NCBI GenBank assembly: GCA_947497985.1 | Contig: CANMIX010000013.1 | Coordinates: forward strand, 87,641-151,640 | Reading direction: 5' to 3' | Source of the DNA: an uncultured Paracoccaceae bacterium | Lineage (GTDB): Bacteria > Pseudomonadota > Alphaproteobacteria > Rhodobacterales > Rhodobacteraceae | Length of the DNA: 64,000 bases | Shown here: one piece after another, positions 55,492 to 64,000 of the stretch | Layout: every line of letters starts with the position of its first letter | How positions within the stretch are numbered: position 1 is the first letter of the stretch | Translations under genes and position numbers: made by a program | The notes under the pieces: generated by a model | Database searches by the model: none | The model's input: the letters and a program-made list of their open reading frames with translations, nothing else | What the model was told of the DNA's origin: nothing

Positions 55492-57033
55492 TTAGCGACT
55501 GACGCGTTTGGAACCCTCTGCTTCCAGCGCGTCACAAAGCGACTGAAACCGGGCCTCTGCCGTTTCGGTGAACATTGGCGCGGTGCTCTTGTCCAGCCGC
55601 AATTCCAGCACCTTTTTACGCGGCCGCCACTTTAACGTGCCGATTTTTGTGTCGGTGCTGACCACCAGCATGGCGCCAAACCGCATGGCCCGCCCCAGGA
55701 TTTCGGCCTCTCTGCGCTGCTTGTCGTCGATCAGATCAAACAGCTGCTGAAACCGCGCGGCGGGGCGGCGTTTGCTGTAGCGTGACATCAACGCATGGCC
55801 CAGAAACACCCGTTCGGAATGGCGCAGACCGCCCAGGTTTGCACGCGTTGCATTCTCAAAACAGACCTCAGCGCGATAGTCCGGATGGGCACGCCAGCTT
55901 ACGTCATGCAGCAGGCAGGCCGCTTTGATCAGGCGTTTCTTGTCGAAATCAGCCCGAGGAAACAGCGGCAACACAAAATCATACAGCACGCGTCCAAAAC
56001 CGGGCAGGCGCGCGTCTTTGTCTTCGGCAAAACGGCAGGCCTCAACCAGAGGGTCGCGGTCGCGCAGCGCCTGTGGCATCTGTTCAAACAGCAAGCCTTC
56101 GCGGATCCCATAGCTTGAGATGGCGATATCGCGCGGCTTAAAAGTCTTGACCAGCCGCGACAGAACCTCGGCCGCATAGGGCACCAGCGACATGCGCGAG
56201 CTTGAAATGCCGCACGTCCGGCGCAGCTCTTGCAGGTCGGCCTTGTCGATATATTTGGCTGTGGCTTGCACCGCTTTGACCGACATCCGGTATTCATGCT
56301 GAACCTTGAGCGGGTAACCCCGGCGTTCCATATCGATCCGGGCAATTGCGCGCCAGCTGCCCCCGACCAGAAACAGACGATCGCGCTGTGGACCCATCTG
56401 CGTCTTCAGAGTTCTGACAACGCCATCAATATGGGCTTGCCTGCCGCGTTTGCCGCCTTTGATCTCTTTCAGCTTCAACGGCCCCAGATCCGAGGTGACA
56501 CGCCGACCAACGGTATTGTCCTGGATCTCGGCCAGCTCTAGCGAGGAGCCACCGATGTCGCAGATCAACCCATAGGCTCCGGGCCAGCCCAACAGAACCC
56601 CCTGGGCCGACAGCCGTGCTTCTTCGGGACCGTCGATCACATGGATCGCCAAACCTGTCTCGCGTAGAACATCCGCACAGAAATCGGCACCATCTTGGGA
56701 ATCGCGGACGGCTGCGGTGGCCACCACGGTCAAATGCGGCAGCTTCATCCCATCCGCCAACAGTTTGAACCGCCGCATCGCTGCCAGGGCTCGGTCGCGC
56801 CCCTCTGGGTTCAATTTGCCAGTTTCCGACAGACCTGCGCCCAAGGCGCACATGATTTTTTCGTTAAAGAAATAGGCGGGGCTGCGTGCGGCGCCATCAA
56901 ACACCACCATCCGAACCGAGTTTGACCCAACGTCCACCACTCCCACTCGCGACAGAGCACGCACATCCGGGTCGTTAAACAACGGAGGGCCATAACCTCC
57001 CCAATCTGTTACAATTTCGGAGGCTTCGTTCAT
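55492..57033 (-). CDS. ppx: Ppx/GppA family phosphatase
   Basis: The 513-residue protein has the actin-like phosphatase domains (VVDVGSNSVRMVVFDG near 33, VVATAAVRDSQDG near 105, CDIGGSSLELAEI near 160) and a C-terminal HD-like part (AACLLHDVSWRAHPDY). It degrades polyphosphate or pppGpp. It lies 91 bases downstream of hda; the polyphosphate kinase gene often found between the two is absent. Confidence 0.93.
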   Translation of the reverse strand: MNEASEIVTDWGGYGPPLFNDPDVRALSRVGVVDVGSNSVRMVVFDGAARSPAYFFNEKIMCALGAGLSETGKLNPEGRDRALAAMRRFKLLADGMKLPHLTVVATAAVRDSQDGADFCADVLRETGLAIHVIDGPEEARLSAQGVLLGWPGAYGLICDIGGSSLELAEIQDNTVGRRVTSDLGPLKLKEIKGGKRGRQAHIDGVVRTLKTQMGPQRDRLFLVGGSWRAIARIDMERRGYPLKVQHEYRMSVKAVQATAKYIDKADLQELRRTCGISSSRMSLVPYAAEVLSRLVKTFKPRDIAISSYGIREGLLFEQMPQALRDRDPLVEACRFAEDKDARLPGFGRVLYDFVLPLFPRADFDKKRLIKAACLLHDVSWRAHPDYRAEVCFENATRANLGGLRHSERVFLGHALMSRYSKRRPAARFQQLFDLIDDKQRREAEILGRAMRFGAMLVVSTDTKIGTLKWRPRKKVLELRLDKSTAPMFTETAEARFQSLCDALEAEGSKRVSR

Positions 57034-57124
57034 GGCAGATCCGGGATTCGTGGCAGGGTCATATTCCCCTCAAGCTAACGTGAAACTTTTGGGCAAGCCA
57101 CCACATTTGCTCATAAACTGTGCA

Positions 57125-57826
57125 TTATTCTAAAGGAAGCTCGTCTTGCCCTGGAGACGCCAGATCTGACAGCGCCCGGATGGCCAGCGGACGCGACAGG
57201 CTGCGTTTTTCGCTGAGCGACAGCTGATCCAGTCGCGCCACGATCTGGGCCGCGGTGGCAAAGGTGCGGTCCATATGCGCCACCAAATAGGGAATGACAT
57301 CCGCTTTGGGCGCAATCTGGCGGTCGTTGAACAGTTTCGCCAAGACCACTGCCAGCAGGGCGTCATCGGGGGCTTGCAACTCTGCATGGGTGGCGGCCTG
57401 CACCCGGCTTTGCAGATCGGGCAGGGTCAGCGACCAGTGGTTCGGCGCAGGTCGACCTGTCATCATCATTGCGTGCCCCGCTGCCAGAACCAGATTGTGC
57501 AGATGAAACAACGCCTCTTGCGCGGCAGGATCCAACGCAATATCGGGCACGTCTTCGACCACCACTGGCCCTTCCGACAGGGTCGGGATATCTTCATGGG
57601 GCAGGGCGTGGGCCGGGATGATCCAAGCCCCCGACTGGCGCGCCCACACATGGGCCAGATGGGTTTTGCCAGCGCCTTTGGGACCGGTCAGAACCATCTT
57701 GCCACTGGGCCAATGAAACGCCGGATCCAGCAAGGCCACCGCCATCGCATTCGACGGCGCGACAAAGAAATCCTCCCGCTCCAGCGCCGGTTTTGTCGGC
57801 AGATCAAAGCTGAGCTGTTCGGCCAT
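57125..57826 (-). CDS. hda: DnaA-related regulator HdaA
   Basis: The 233-residue DnaA-like ATPase lacks the DNA-binding domain of DnaA. It begins MAEQLSFDLP, the clamp-binding motif that ties Hda to the beta sliding clamp, and has the Walker A GPKGAGKTH near 48. It stimulates DnaA-ATP hydrolysis after initiation. Its ATG directly abuts the TGA of the AI-2E family gene, so both are one operon. Confidence 0.92.
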   Translation of the reverse strand: MAEQLSFDLPTKPALEREDFFVAPSNAMAVALLDPAFHWPSGKMVLTGPKGAGKTHLAHVWARQSGAWIIPAHALPHEDIPTLSEGPVVVEDVPDIALDPAAQEALFHLHNLVLAAGHAMMMTGRPAPNHWSLTLPDLQSRVQAATHAELQAPDDALLAVVLAKLFNDRQIAPKADVIPYLVAHMDRTFATAAQIVARLDQLSLSEKRSLSRPLAIRALSDLASPGQDELPLE

Positions 57827-58975
57827 TCAGGCCTCGTCCTCGGCCGCCGCCTCTGCTGCTTGCTCGGCCAACCGCTCGTGCACTGTCAATCCGCGATACA
57901 GGCGGCTGTCCAGATATTGATCCACCAGGAACCGGGCCAGAACGCCAAGGGCCGCTGCAATGGGCACCGCGACCAACATGCCGACAAAGCCGAACAAGGC
58001 GCCAAAAACGGACAGGGCCAACAGCAGCCAGACCGGGTGCAGCCCGACCGAATTTCCCACCAGCTTGGGCGTCAGAAAGTTGCCCTCGACCACCTGTCCT
58101 GCAATGAAAATCGCCGCCACAATGCCAATGCGCAGCCAATCTGTTGCATAGGTCACCGTATCGCCATCCACGACCTCAACCGCGCCCCAGTATTGAAACA
58201 ACGCCAGCCCAATCGCCAGCGCGCCCCCAATCAGTGAGCCAAGATAGGGGATGAATGTCACAAGCCCCGCAACAAACCCAACAGCCAGACCAAAGTTCAA
58301 ACCCACCGCCATCAAGGCCACCGCATAATAGGTGCCAAGGATCAGACAGACGGTGCCCATGCCGCGAATAAACGACGCGATGACCGCATCCACATCGCGG
58401 GCCAGCTTGCGGATCACCGGCGCATGGTCCAACGGCAACAGCGCATCAATGCGTTCAATCATCCGGTCCCAGTCCAACAGCAGATAGACCGATACCACCG
58501 GCGCAATCACCAACAGCACCAGCACATTCAACAGCGACACCGCCGAGCCAAGCGCGGTCTCAAGGATCACCACGGATTTCTCGCGCAGCGTGTTGCCGAA
58601 TGTCTCAAGCAGCTGATGGATCCGGCTTTGCTGGTCAAAGATCTGCGGGAATTGCTCTTGCGCAAAACTCCGCAGATTGCCCAGCACATCCGGCAGGACC
58701 CGCACCAGATCGATCATCTGGCCAATCAGGCTCGGCAGAACGATGATCAGCACCAGCAGGAAGACGATCATCGCCCCAATGGTAATCGTCGCCGTCGCAC
58801 CGGTCCGGCTCAGCCCCCAGTCCTCCAGCCGATCCGCCACCGGATCAATCATATAGGCAATCGCCGCGCCAAGGATAAAGGGCAACAGCACATCCCCCAG
58901 CGCCCACATGACCACCGCAAAGACCACGGCCGCAACGCCCCAATATTGAAACTGTTTCTTCGCAGGCAAGGCCAT
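57827..58975 (-). CDS. AI-2E (PerM) family transporter
   Basis: The 382-residue membrane protein has about eight helices with the family pattern: FILGAAIAYMIDPVADRLED early and VTFIPYLGSLIGGALAI late, and VLLALSVFGALFGFVGMLVA near the end. Substrates vary across the family. GAGGAG precedes ATG 58975. It is operonic with hda, an arrangement common in Rhodobacterales. Confidence 0.92.
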   Translation of the reverse strand: MALPAKKQFQYWGVAAVVFAVVMWALGDVLLPFILGAAIAYMIDPVADRLEDWGLSRTGATATITIGAMIVFLLVLIIVLPSLIGQMIDLVRVLPDVLGNLRSFAQEQFPQIFDQQSRIHQLLETFGNTLREKSVVILETALGSAVSLLNVLVLLVIAPVVSVYLLLDWDRMIERIDALLPLDHAPVIRKLARDVDAVIASFIRGMGTVCLILGTYYAVALMAVGLNFGLAVGFVAGLVTFIPYLGSLIGGALAIGLALFQYWGAVEVVDGDTVTYATDWLRIGIVAAIFIAGQVVEGNFLTPKLVGNSVGLHPVWLLLALSVFGALFGFVGMLVAVPIAAALGVLARFLVDQYLDSRLYRGLTVHERLAEQAAEAAAEDEA

Positions 58976-59104
58976 ATCGGCTCCTCAATCGGGGCGTAAA
59001 TTTCCGTTGGCTCATTTCTTCCCCAGCCAGCCTCGCGTTGCAAGCCCCCGCAGAAAGGCGGGCGTGGATAAGCCGGGGACAGAGTGGGATTTTCTGGGGA
59101 TGGG

Positions 59105-60760
59105 CTAGGCGGATAGGGTCGAGAGCCAGTTTTCGTAGGCTTCGTCGTATTCAACCGTTTCCACGGTTTCCTTCGGCCAATGCGCCGGGCGTTCCAATCC
59201 CTCAGGCAAAATGACCGAGCCATCTCCAAAGCTAGCGTTGATTTGGTCTTGTGACAGATGAACATTCAACAACGTCACCTCCTTCCAGAAGGCGGCTTGG
59301 AAATCGGCCCGATGGAAGGCGGTGTTTTCGTCAAAATGTACCCAGCTGAGGTCTGCCCCCTCCATCCTCGCCAGGGTGAGATCTGCCCCCTCCATCCGCA
59401 CCTCGCAGAGGTCTGCCTCCGCCATCTGCGCCATGCCGAGATCTGCCCCCTCCATCCGCGCCCTAGTGAGATTTGCCCCTTCCATCCATGCCATTAAGAG
59501 GTTTGCTCCCTCCATCCTTGCCTCGCCAAGGTTTGCCCCTCCCATCCGCGCCTCGTTGAGGTATGCCCCTTCCAGTCGCACCATAAAAAGGAGTGCGCCT
59601 TCCATTCGTGCTTGGCTGAGGTTTGCCCCCTCCATCCGCGCACCGCTGAGGATTGCTCCCCCCATCCGCGCGCCATACAACAAGGCGCCGGAAAACATAG
59701 CCTTGGAAAGATCCGCCCTTTGTAGATTGGTGTTTCGTAGATCCAAGCGGTACCCTTTATAGGTCCTCACGCGGGTTCTCCATGCTACAAGCCCTGCTTC
59801 GAACTCCTCCAATTCGGCTTTGGTCAGTGCGTCCTTTGCCGGTTCATCCGGCAGACGTTTGAATGTCGCCTCATCAAACACCCATCCTTCTGGTGCGGGG
59901 CCAACATCGGGCCAGTTCGCCTCCACCTTGCGTTGCTCGTATGTTCGCCGTTTCAAAATATTCAGCGCAGTTTGAATGTCTTCGCGCGGTGCCGGCAGGG
60001 AACCTGCCCATTCCTGTGCATCGGGTGCATCGGAAGTCCATGTCTCGCCAAACCGCGCTTTGTGCCACATTTCATGTGTTTCACTCTCTTCTTCGGTTGC
60101 ATCGTCCGGCAGCGGCTCCCAATCCGCCAGCGGAAAATCCACCGCCCCGCTTGCGGGGGCATTCTCTCGTACATAGGCGCAGATGATCTCCATCACCCGC
60201 ACATGGTCGCGGCCTTGGTCATATCGCGTGGAATCCTGCGCGATGCGTTCCAGCGACAAGAGCCCCCCAATGCGCACTTCGATGTTGGGGACGGTTTCCT
60301 CTTTGGTCGCATATTCATTTGGTTGCAAAGTTGCGCCAACTTTTCCTTTGTGAATATCCACAGTTCGCTTCACAACTTTTTCAGCGCCAAGCTGTTCAAC
60401 GGCGGCTGAAATCCGGTCGGTGATATGGCCTTCCTTCTGAAACTCCAGCGCTTTTTGCCGGATCACCGTGCCCCAGATCACAAAAGGCACACCCAACAGC
60501 GCGGTGATCATTGCCCCCACACCAAGGCTTGGACCCGAGCCGCCATCCGTGAAAACGTCCAAGATGGTTTTACTCAGAACCGCAAAAGCGGCGACCAGCG
60601 CTAGGAGAAACAACGCGGGAATGGCAAGGGTTAGCCCGGCACCGACCAGCGAACCCAATCCGCGCGAACGGGTGAAGTTCGGGGGCCATTCAATTGCAAG
60701 CCATGAAAGTAGGGATTGCGGCGTTTGGGCCGGTGCAATTTCGGTCTTCTTGTCGTTCAC
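59105..60760 (-). CDS. pentapeptide-repeat membrane protein
   Basis: The 551-residue protein starts at GTG 60760. It has two membrane helices (about 40-68 and 80-100), a soluble middle (100-330), and a pentapeptide-repeat stretch (about 335-475) of A(D/N)LxxARMEGA units with Met-Glu-Gly almost fixed. The repeat forms a right-handed beta helix. The end after 475 is not recognised. The repeats leave near-identical 15-base units in DNA. Confidence 0.85.
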   Translation of the reverse strand: MNDKKTEIAPAQTPQSLLSWLAIEWPPNFTRSRGLGSLVGAGLTLAIPALFLLALVAAFAVLSKTILDVFTDGGSGPSLGVGAMITALLGVPFVIWGTVIRQKALEFQKEGHITDRISAAVEQLGAEKVVKRTVDIHKGKVGATLQPNEYATKEETVPNIEVRIGGLLSLERIAQDSTRYDQGRDHVRVMEIICAYVRENAPASGAVDFPLADWEPLPDDATEEESETHEMWHKARFGETWTSDAPDAQEWAGSLPAPREDIQTALNILKRRTYEQRKVEANWPDVGPAPEGWVFDEATFKRLPDEPAKDALTKAELEEFEAGLVAWRTRVRTYKGYRLDLRNTNLQRADLSKAMFSGALLYGARMGGAILSGARMEGANLSQARMEGALLFMVRLEGAYLNEARMGGANLGEARMEGANLLMAWMEGANLTRARMEGADLGMAQMAEADLCEVRMEGADLTLARMEGADLSWVHFDENTAFHRADFQAAFWKEVTLLNVHLSQDQINASFGDGSVILPEGLERPAHWPKETVETVEYDEAYENWLSTLSA

Positions 60761-60914
60761 GTGCTAAAATCCGGCTTCGTCATTTCAACGGGTCAAATCA
60801 TCTTTGACGCGAGACTACCGGAGAGGGCGCGCGCTGGCTATGTGCTCGTTTGGCGGGTGGTCCTTTTAGGACCAGACAGGAAACGGACCTGTCTAAACCG
60901 AGGGCATTCCCCCC

Positions 60915-61553
60915 CTAATGCACCACGCCGGTGGGGCCGTGTTTCAGGGTGTGCCATTGCCCATAGGTGTCGCTCAGCTCCAGCGGGATGGCGGTGGTGC
61001 ATTGGGTGCTGGCGCTGCCGATCTCGGCCTGGGTGAACTCTATCCCGCCGGGGATATCAATGCGCACCCGGTGTTCCTCGCCGCCTGCATGGGGGGGCGC
61101 GATGGGCCGTCCGGTAGAGGTCAGCACGGTTCCCACCTTCACATTGGCACGCCGACCGGCAATGTCGGCCTCAAACGCAATCGGCAGATAGAGCGTTTCA
61201 TGCACGTGGTCGCACATGGCGTGAAAGACCCACCAATGGGTCGCCATCTCATCGGTGTCTTGGCCTGTCAGAACCCGCTCCAAGGCGCTGCGCTGCTGGG
61301 GGGAGGCATCCTGATCAATGATCAGCTGCATCTCTCCCCCGCCTTCAAAGATCGCACCGGGCCAAGCATAAATCAGCGCCATTTTGCAACCCGCCAGATC
61401 GGTGGGGCCGAAATGGCCGCGCGTGACCTCCAACACCTCAAACCCGCGGCAATCGCCTTGGGTGGGGCGTTCCTCAAACTGGCAGGGGCAGGCGTATCCG
61501 CAATTGCAACTGCCAAAGCTTGGCCCTTCGATATACCAATCCACATGCGCCAT
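60915..61553 (-). CDS. DUF1326 protein
   Basis: The 212-residue protein starts MAHVDWYIEGPSFGSCNC and has a cysteine cluster SCNCGYACPCQF, typical of DUF1326, which may bind metal. It has no membrane segment or signal. ATG 61553 follows GGAGGAGG. The longer frame upstream is not conserved in style. It is divergent from the tandem membrane protein genes. Confidence 0.87.
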   Translation of the reverse strand: MAHVDWYIEGPSFGSCNCGYACPCQFEERPTQGDCRGFEVLEVTRGHFGPTDLAGCKMALIYAWPGAIFEGGGEMQLIIDQDASPQQRSALERVLTGQDTDEMATHWWVFHAMCDHVHETLYLPIAFEADIAGRRANVKVGTVLTSTGRPIAPPHAGGEEHRVRIDIPGGIEFTQAEIGSASTQCTTAIPLELSDTYGQWHTLKHGPTGVVH

Positions 61554-61781
61554 CTGATGTCCTCCTCCCAGTAGACCCTGCCTGTGTCTGACGCGCCTGT
61601 GCAGCGCGCCGCAGGTTTCCCCTTTCCAGATAGGGCGATGGGGCGGGGTTTCTAATCCGCTGCAACTCGCGTCGATTTGACCGGAGGCGCAAACAGAGTG
61701 TTTCCGGGGCGGCACGCACAAGTGGCTTGCGCGCACCACACGTACCGGTGGTATTAGGGAATTATTTAAACGGACATTTTC

Positions 61782-62741
61782 ATGACCCGAGATTTACTTA
61801 CCAAGTTCTGCGCCGTGTCTTTTGTGTTGGCCTTCTGGGGTGGGGTTGTGGCTTGGGTGATGGACAACGGGCTTTTGACCTATCCGCAGAAATCCCAGAT
61901 CGCCTTTGTCCTTTTGCTCAGTATTGCATTTGGTTCACTGTGGCCGATCGCAGCGTTTGACGATGAGGGTTTCACCACAAAACCACTCAACGAACGCATA
62001 CAAATCGCGGTCTTGGTCGCCTTGCTTATTTGCAGCGCCACTGTGCTGTTTGTTGTCGAATTGCGCACCCCGGTCTGGGTGCCGATGGTCTTATTTGCGC
62101 CGATCACCCTTGCCTTTGTCCTGCCGGGGTTTGCTTTCCAATCTACTGAACACCCAGACCCTGTTGCAGGGATGCCGACGGACCAAGAGCAGGCCGCGCC
62201 AGCGGTGTTTTCCAAATTGCAATGGTGTGCCGCGCTTGCTGTCGTGGCGTTGGTGATCTGGGCGGTGTCGCAAGCGCAATTCTACAATCGGGTTGAACGC
62301 GGAGGAGGTCTCCCGGTTGGCATTCTTTGGTTTGTGCTGGCCTTCCCACCAGCTGCTAAAATAGCGCAATGGCCGTTTGAACCGCTCTTTGCTCTGATAC
62401 GCCGCACAGGCGCTTCGATCGTGCTTCGCTCTTCTGTGATTTTTCTCACGGCGTTCGGTTTTTATTCGTTGTTCGAAGATGTTATGCCCTTCCACATCAC
62501 CAAACACTTTGGGTCCGACACACAATATGAGGCCGTGGTGCGCGGGCGAGCGTGGTATCCAAACCGGCTCTATTGCAAGGGAGAGCTGGTGATCAGCGCG
62601 CGCGGAGGCCGGCCTGACTTCGACCGCTGCTTTGACCACCCATCCGACTATCCCGGCTTTGAATTCGGTGCGCAGGTTCACATCACCCTGCGCGAGTCCT
62701 TAGCGGGCAGCTATGTGAGCGAGATGCGGACGGTGAAGTGA
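61782..62741 (+). CDS. tandem membrane protein, paralogue 1
   Basis: The 319-residue protein starts MTRDLLTKFCAVSFVLAFWG. It has about seven hydrophobic helices in the first 235 residues and a soluble C-terminal domain (about 240-319) with DTQYEAVVRGRAWYPNRLYC, then FDRCFDHPSDYPGFE; two conserved cysteines could form a disulfide. No domain is recognised. A close paralogue follows 109 bases later. There is no weak-codon sign of decay. Confidence 0.75.
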   Translation: MTRDLLTKFCAVSFVLAFWGGVVAWVMDNGLLTYPQKSQIAFVLLLSIAFGSLWPIAAFDDEGFTTKPLNERIQIAVLVALLICSATVLFVVELRTPVWVPMVLFAPITLAFVLPGFAFQSTEHPDPVAGMPTDQEQAAPAVFSKLQWCAALAVVALVIWAVSQAQFYNRVERGGGLPVGILWFVLAFPPAAKIAQWPFEPLFALIRRTGASIVLRSSVIFLTAFGFYSLFEDVMPFHITKHFGSDTQYEAVVRGRAWYPNRLYCKGELVISARGGRPDFDRCFDHPSDYPGFEFGAQVHITLRESLAGSYVSEMRTVK

Positions 62742-62850
62742 TCTCTGTATCTACCAAAAGGTGCTCTCGACATTTTGTGCAAGTGTCGGCCGACGGTTGC
62801 CTGCGCCGGATTATCAGCACTCGAAACTCAGATTTCCAAGGAATATTTCC

Positions 62851-63837
62851 ATGACCCGAGACTTACTTGCTAAGATCTGTGCAGCGTCTTTTGGCCTGAT
62901 ATTCTGCGCTGCTTTTATTGAATGGTTCTCACGTTCTTTGGGACAACCATTTCACGCGCAACACTCGTTGGCCGGCTCGTATTTGACGATGGGTCTCGCC
63001 GCTACCGCAGCCTGTACGTTGTTGAGCGGAACATTTGTAAGCTTCACACGCAAGTACGCGCGAGAAGAGGGACGATGGCAGATTATGTTTTTGCTCGCGT
63101 TTGTCGTTGCTGGTGTTTGCGTGCTTTTTGTTGTGGGACTGCAAGCACCTATCTGGCTTCCCGCGCTGCTGGTTGCGCCCTTTGTGTTGGCCTTTGTCTG
63201 CCCAGGGTTTGCATTTTGGCAATTGGGAGACGTGCCGGTTGCAACGCCCGACGATGAAGACGCCAGCGCAGCCAAAGCAAAGCTCGCACAGACCCTGTCA
63301 GATTTTCCCTGGCTGCAACGCTTGGCGGCACTGGCTGTTGTGCTTTTCATCTTGTGGACAGTCTCTCATGTCCAATTCTATGAACGCACGGACAGCAACC
63401 TCGGCCTCTATATGCTCCTTTGGGTGCTGATGTTCCCGATCTATTTGGGTTCCAAATGGTGCTGGTGGTCCATTGCGCCGCTGGTGTGGATTTCCAGGAA
63501 ACTGGGCGTTGGAGCGATTTTCACAGTGCTGCTTATCTTTGTGCTTGTTTTTGTTGGGTTCAGTTTTGCCGGAGATGCGCTGCCCTACGCCCTCACCAAA
63601 CGCTTTGGCACCGATACCCAGTATGAGGCCGAAGTGCGTGGGCGGGAATGGTATCCAAACCGGCTCTATTGCAAAGGAGAGCTGGAGATCAGCGAAAGCC
63701 GAGGCTGGCGCAATTTCGACCGCTGTTTTGACCACCCATCCGACTATCCCGGCTTTGAAGTGAGTACGCGGGTTCACATCACGCGGCGCGAGTCCTTTGC
63801 CGGGGAATATGTGTCTCAGGTGGAGGTGGCGAAGTGA
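62851..63837 (+). CDS. tandem membrane protein, paralogue 2
   Basis: The 328-residue product is a diverged duplicate of 61782-62741: start MTRDLLAKICAASFGLIFCA, seven or so helices, and an almost identical C-terminal domain with WYPNRLYCKGELEISE and FDRCFDHPSDYPGFE. Identity is strongest at both ends and low in the helices. AAGGAATATTTCC precedes ATG 62851. Function is unknown; the conserved C-terminal domain may be the working part. Confidence 0.75.
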   Translation: MTRDLLAKICAASFGLIFCAAFIEWFSRSLGQPFHAQHSLAGSYLTMGLAATAACTLLSGTFVSFTRKYAREEGRWQIMFLLAFVVAGVCVLFVVGLQAPIWLPALLVAPFVLAFVCPGFAFWQLGDVPVATPDDEDASAAKAKLAQTLSDFPWLQRLAALAVVLFILWTVSHVQFYERTDSNLGLYMLLWVLMFPIYLGSKWCWWSIAPLVWISRKLGVGAIFTVLLIFVLVFVGFSFAGDALPYALTKRFGTDTQYEAEVRGREWYPNRLYCKGELEISESRGWRNFDRCFDHPSDYPGFEVSTRVHITRRESFAGEYVSQVEVAK

Positions 63838-63949
63838 GACACGCATCGCAGAAAACGCCTTCCGCGCAGTGTTTTGAACAGGTTAGCGGGCGACTGACTG
63901 CGCTATGTCACGCGGCAATCCAAGGTGTGAATTTTAAGGAACCTCTTTC

Positions 63950-64000
63950 ATGACACGACTAGGTCTTGCCGCGCTCAGCGCTTTGCTCTTTGGGATGGGC
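63950..64000 (+). CDS. possible third gene of the tandem set, N-terminal fragment
   Basis: ATG 63950 follows TAAGGAACCTCTTTC, like the leader of paralogue 2. It encodes MTRLGLAALSALLFGMG before the window ends. The start resembles a signal or first helix and shares MTR with the two paralogues. The rest is not visible, so membership in the family is inference. Confidence 0.5.
   Translation, partial: MTRLGLAALSALLFGMG

Noticed and set aside
57275-58237. Long plus-strand frame of 320 codons
   Set aside because: It is antisense to hda and the AI-2E family gene, His/Gln/Arg-rich and without domain; a G/C codon shadow.
1-64000. CRISPR arrays, insertion sequences, prophage or rRNA genes
   Set aside because: No regular spacer repeats, transposase, integrase or rRNA sequence was seen.

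Overview
The window looks like chromosomal DNA of a Roseobacter-group member of the Rhodobacteraceae (marine Alphaproteobacteria); I cannot name the genus. The evidence is the overall G+C-rich sequence, the choline-to-glycine-betaine genes, a propionyl-CoA carboxylase/methylmalonyl-CoA mutase region with its ScfR-type regulator PccR and TTTGCAAA-type sites, and many small proteins typical of the group (DUF1127, DUF465, DUF6497, DUF4174, YMGG-like lipoproteins).

Layout. 1-5000: the end of a 3-methyladenine glycosylase gene (tag), a UPF0173 hydrolase, a ceramidase-like membrane protein, gatCA, an excalibur lipoprotein and an amidase. 5048-5436: RNase P RNA. 5437-7180: an A/T-richer stretch with an orphan gene, then rpmG. 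7360-12900: a GNAT protein, a Bax-inhibitor-1 homologue, a DUF1127/LysR divergent pair, a quinone oxidoreductase, an XRE regulator and a histidinol-phosphatase-like enzyme. 12991-18653: 8-oxoguanine deaminase and guanine deaminase (convergent), MgtE, 5-formyl-THF cyclo-ligase and a YmdB-type phosphoesterase. 18940-28387: two convergent SLC13 permeases, YebC, a soluble PilJ/MCP-like protein, ArgP/ArgO, an EamA permease and a DUF1036 protein. 28391-34020: the bet locus (betI divergent from a BCCT-like gene, betB, a DUF2306 gene and betA). 34029-36558: an orphan lipoprotein, a DUF465 gene with an FNR-type box, Nudix and DUF1415 genes. 36759-50679: propionyl-CoA region (pccR, an MFS gene, pccB, five small genes, pccA, a lipoprotein, a DUF4174 gene, a sulfotransferase-like gene and scpA). 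50970-60760: VOC, DjlA-like and EEP proteins, a second LysR/DUF1127 pair, ppx, hda, an AI-2E family permease and a pentapeptide-repeat protein. 60915-64000: a DUF1326 gene and tandem paralogous membrane proteins running off the end.

How the genes work together. pccA/pccB carboxylate propionyl-CoA and scpA isomerises methylmalonyl-CoA to succinyl-CoA; pccR lies beside them, and TTTGCAAA-like repeats sit upstream of both pccR and pccB. The bet genes oxidise choline to glycine betaine. ArgP and ArgO form a sensor/exporter pair with palindromes between them.

The most unusual signal is a dispersed repeat family in three intergenic regions (18683-18838, 50713-50898, 53390-53547). The members share short conserved boxes and, in two or three copies, inverted ends. 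Between the boxes lie perfect hairpins whose sequence differs from copy to copy, so the structure is kept while the sequence changes. I could not run any search or folding program; all assignments come from reading the sequence.
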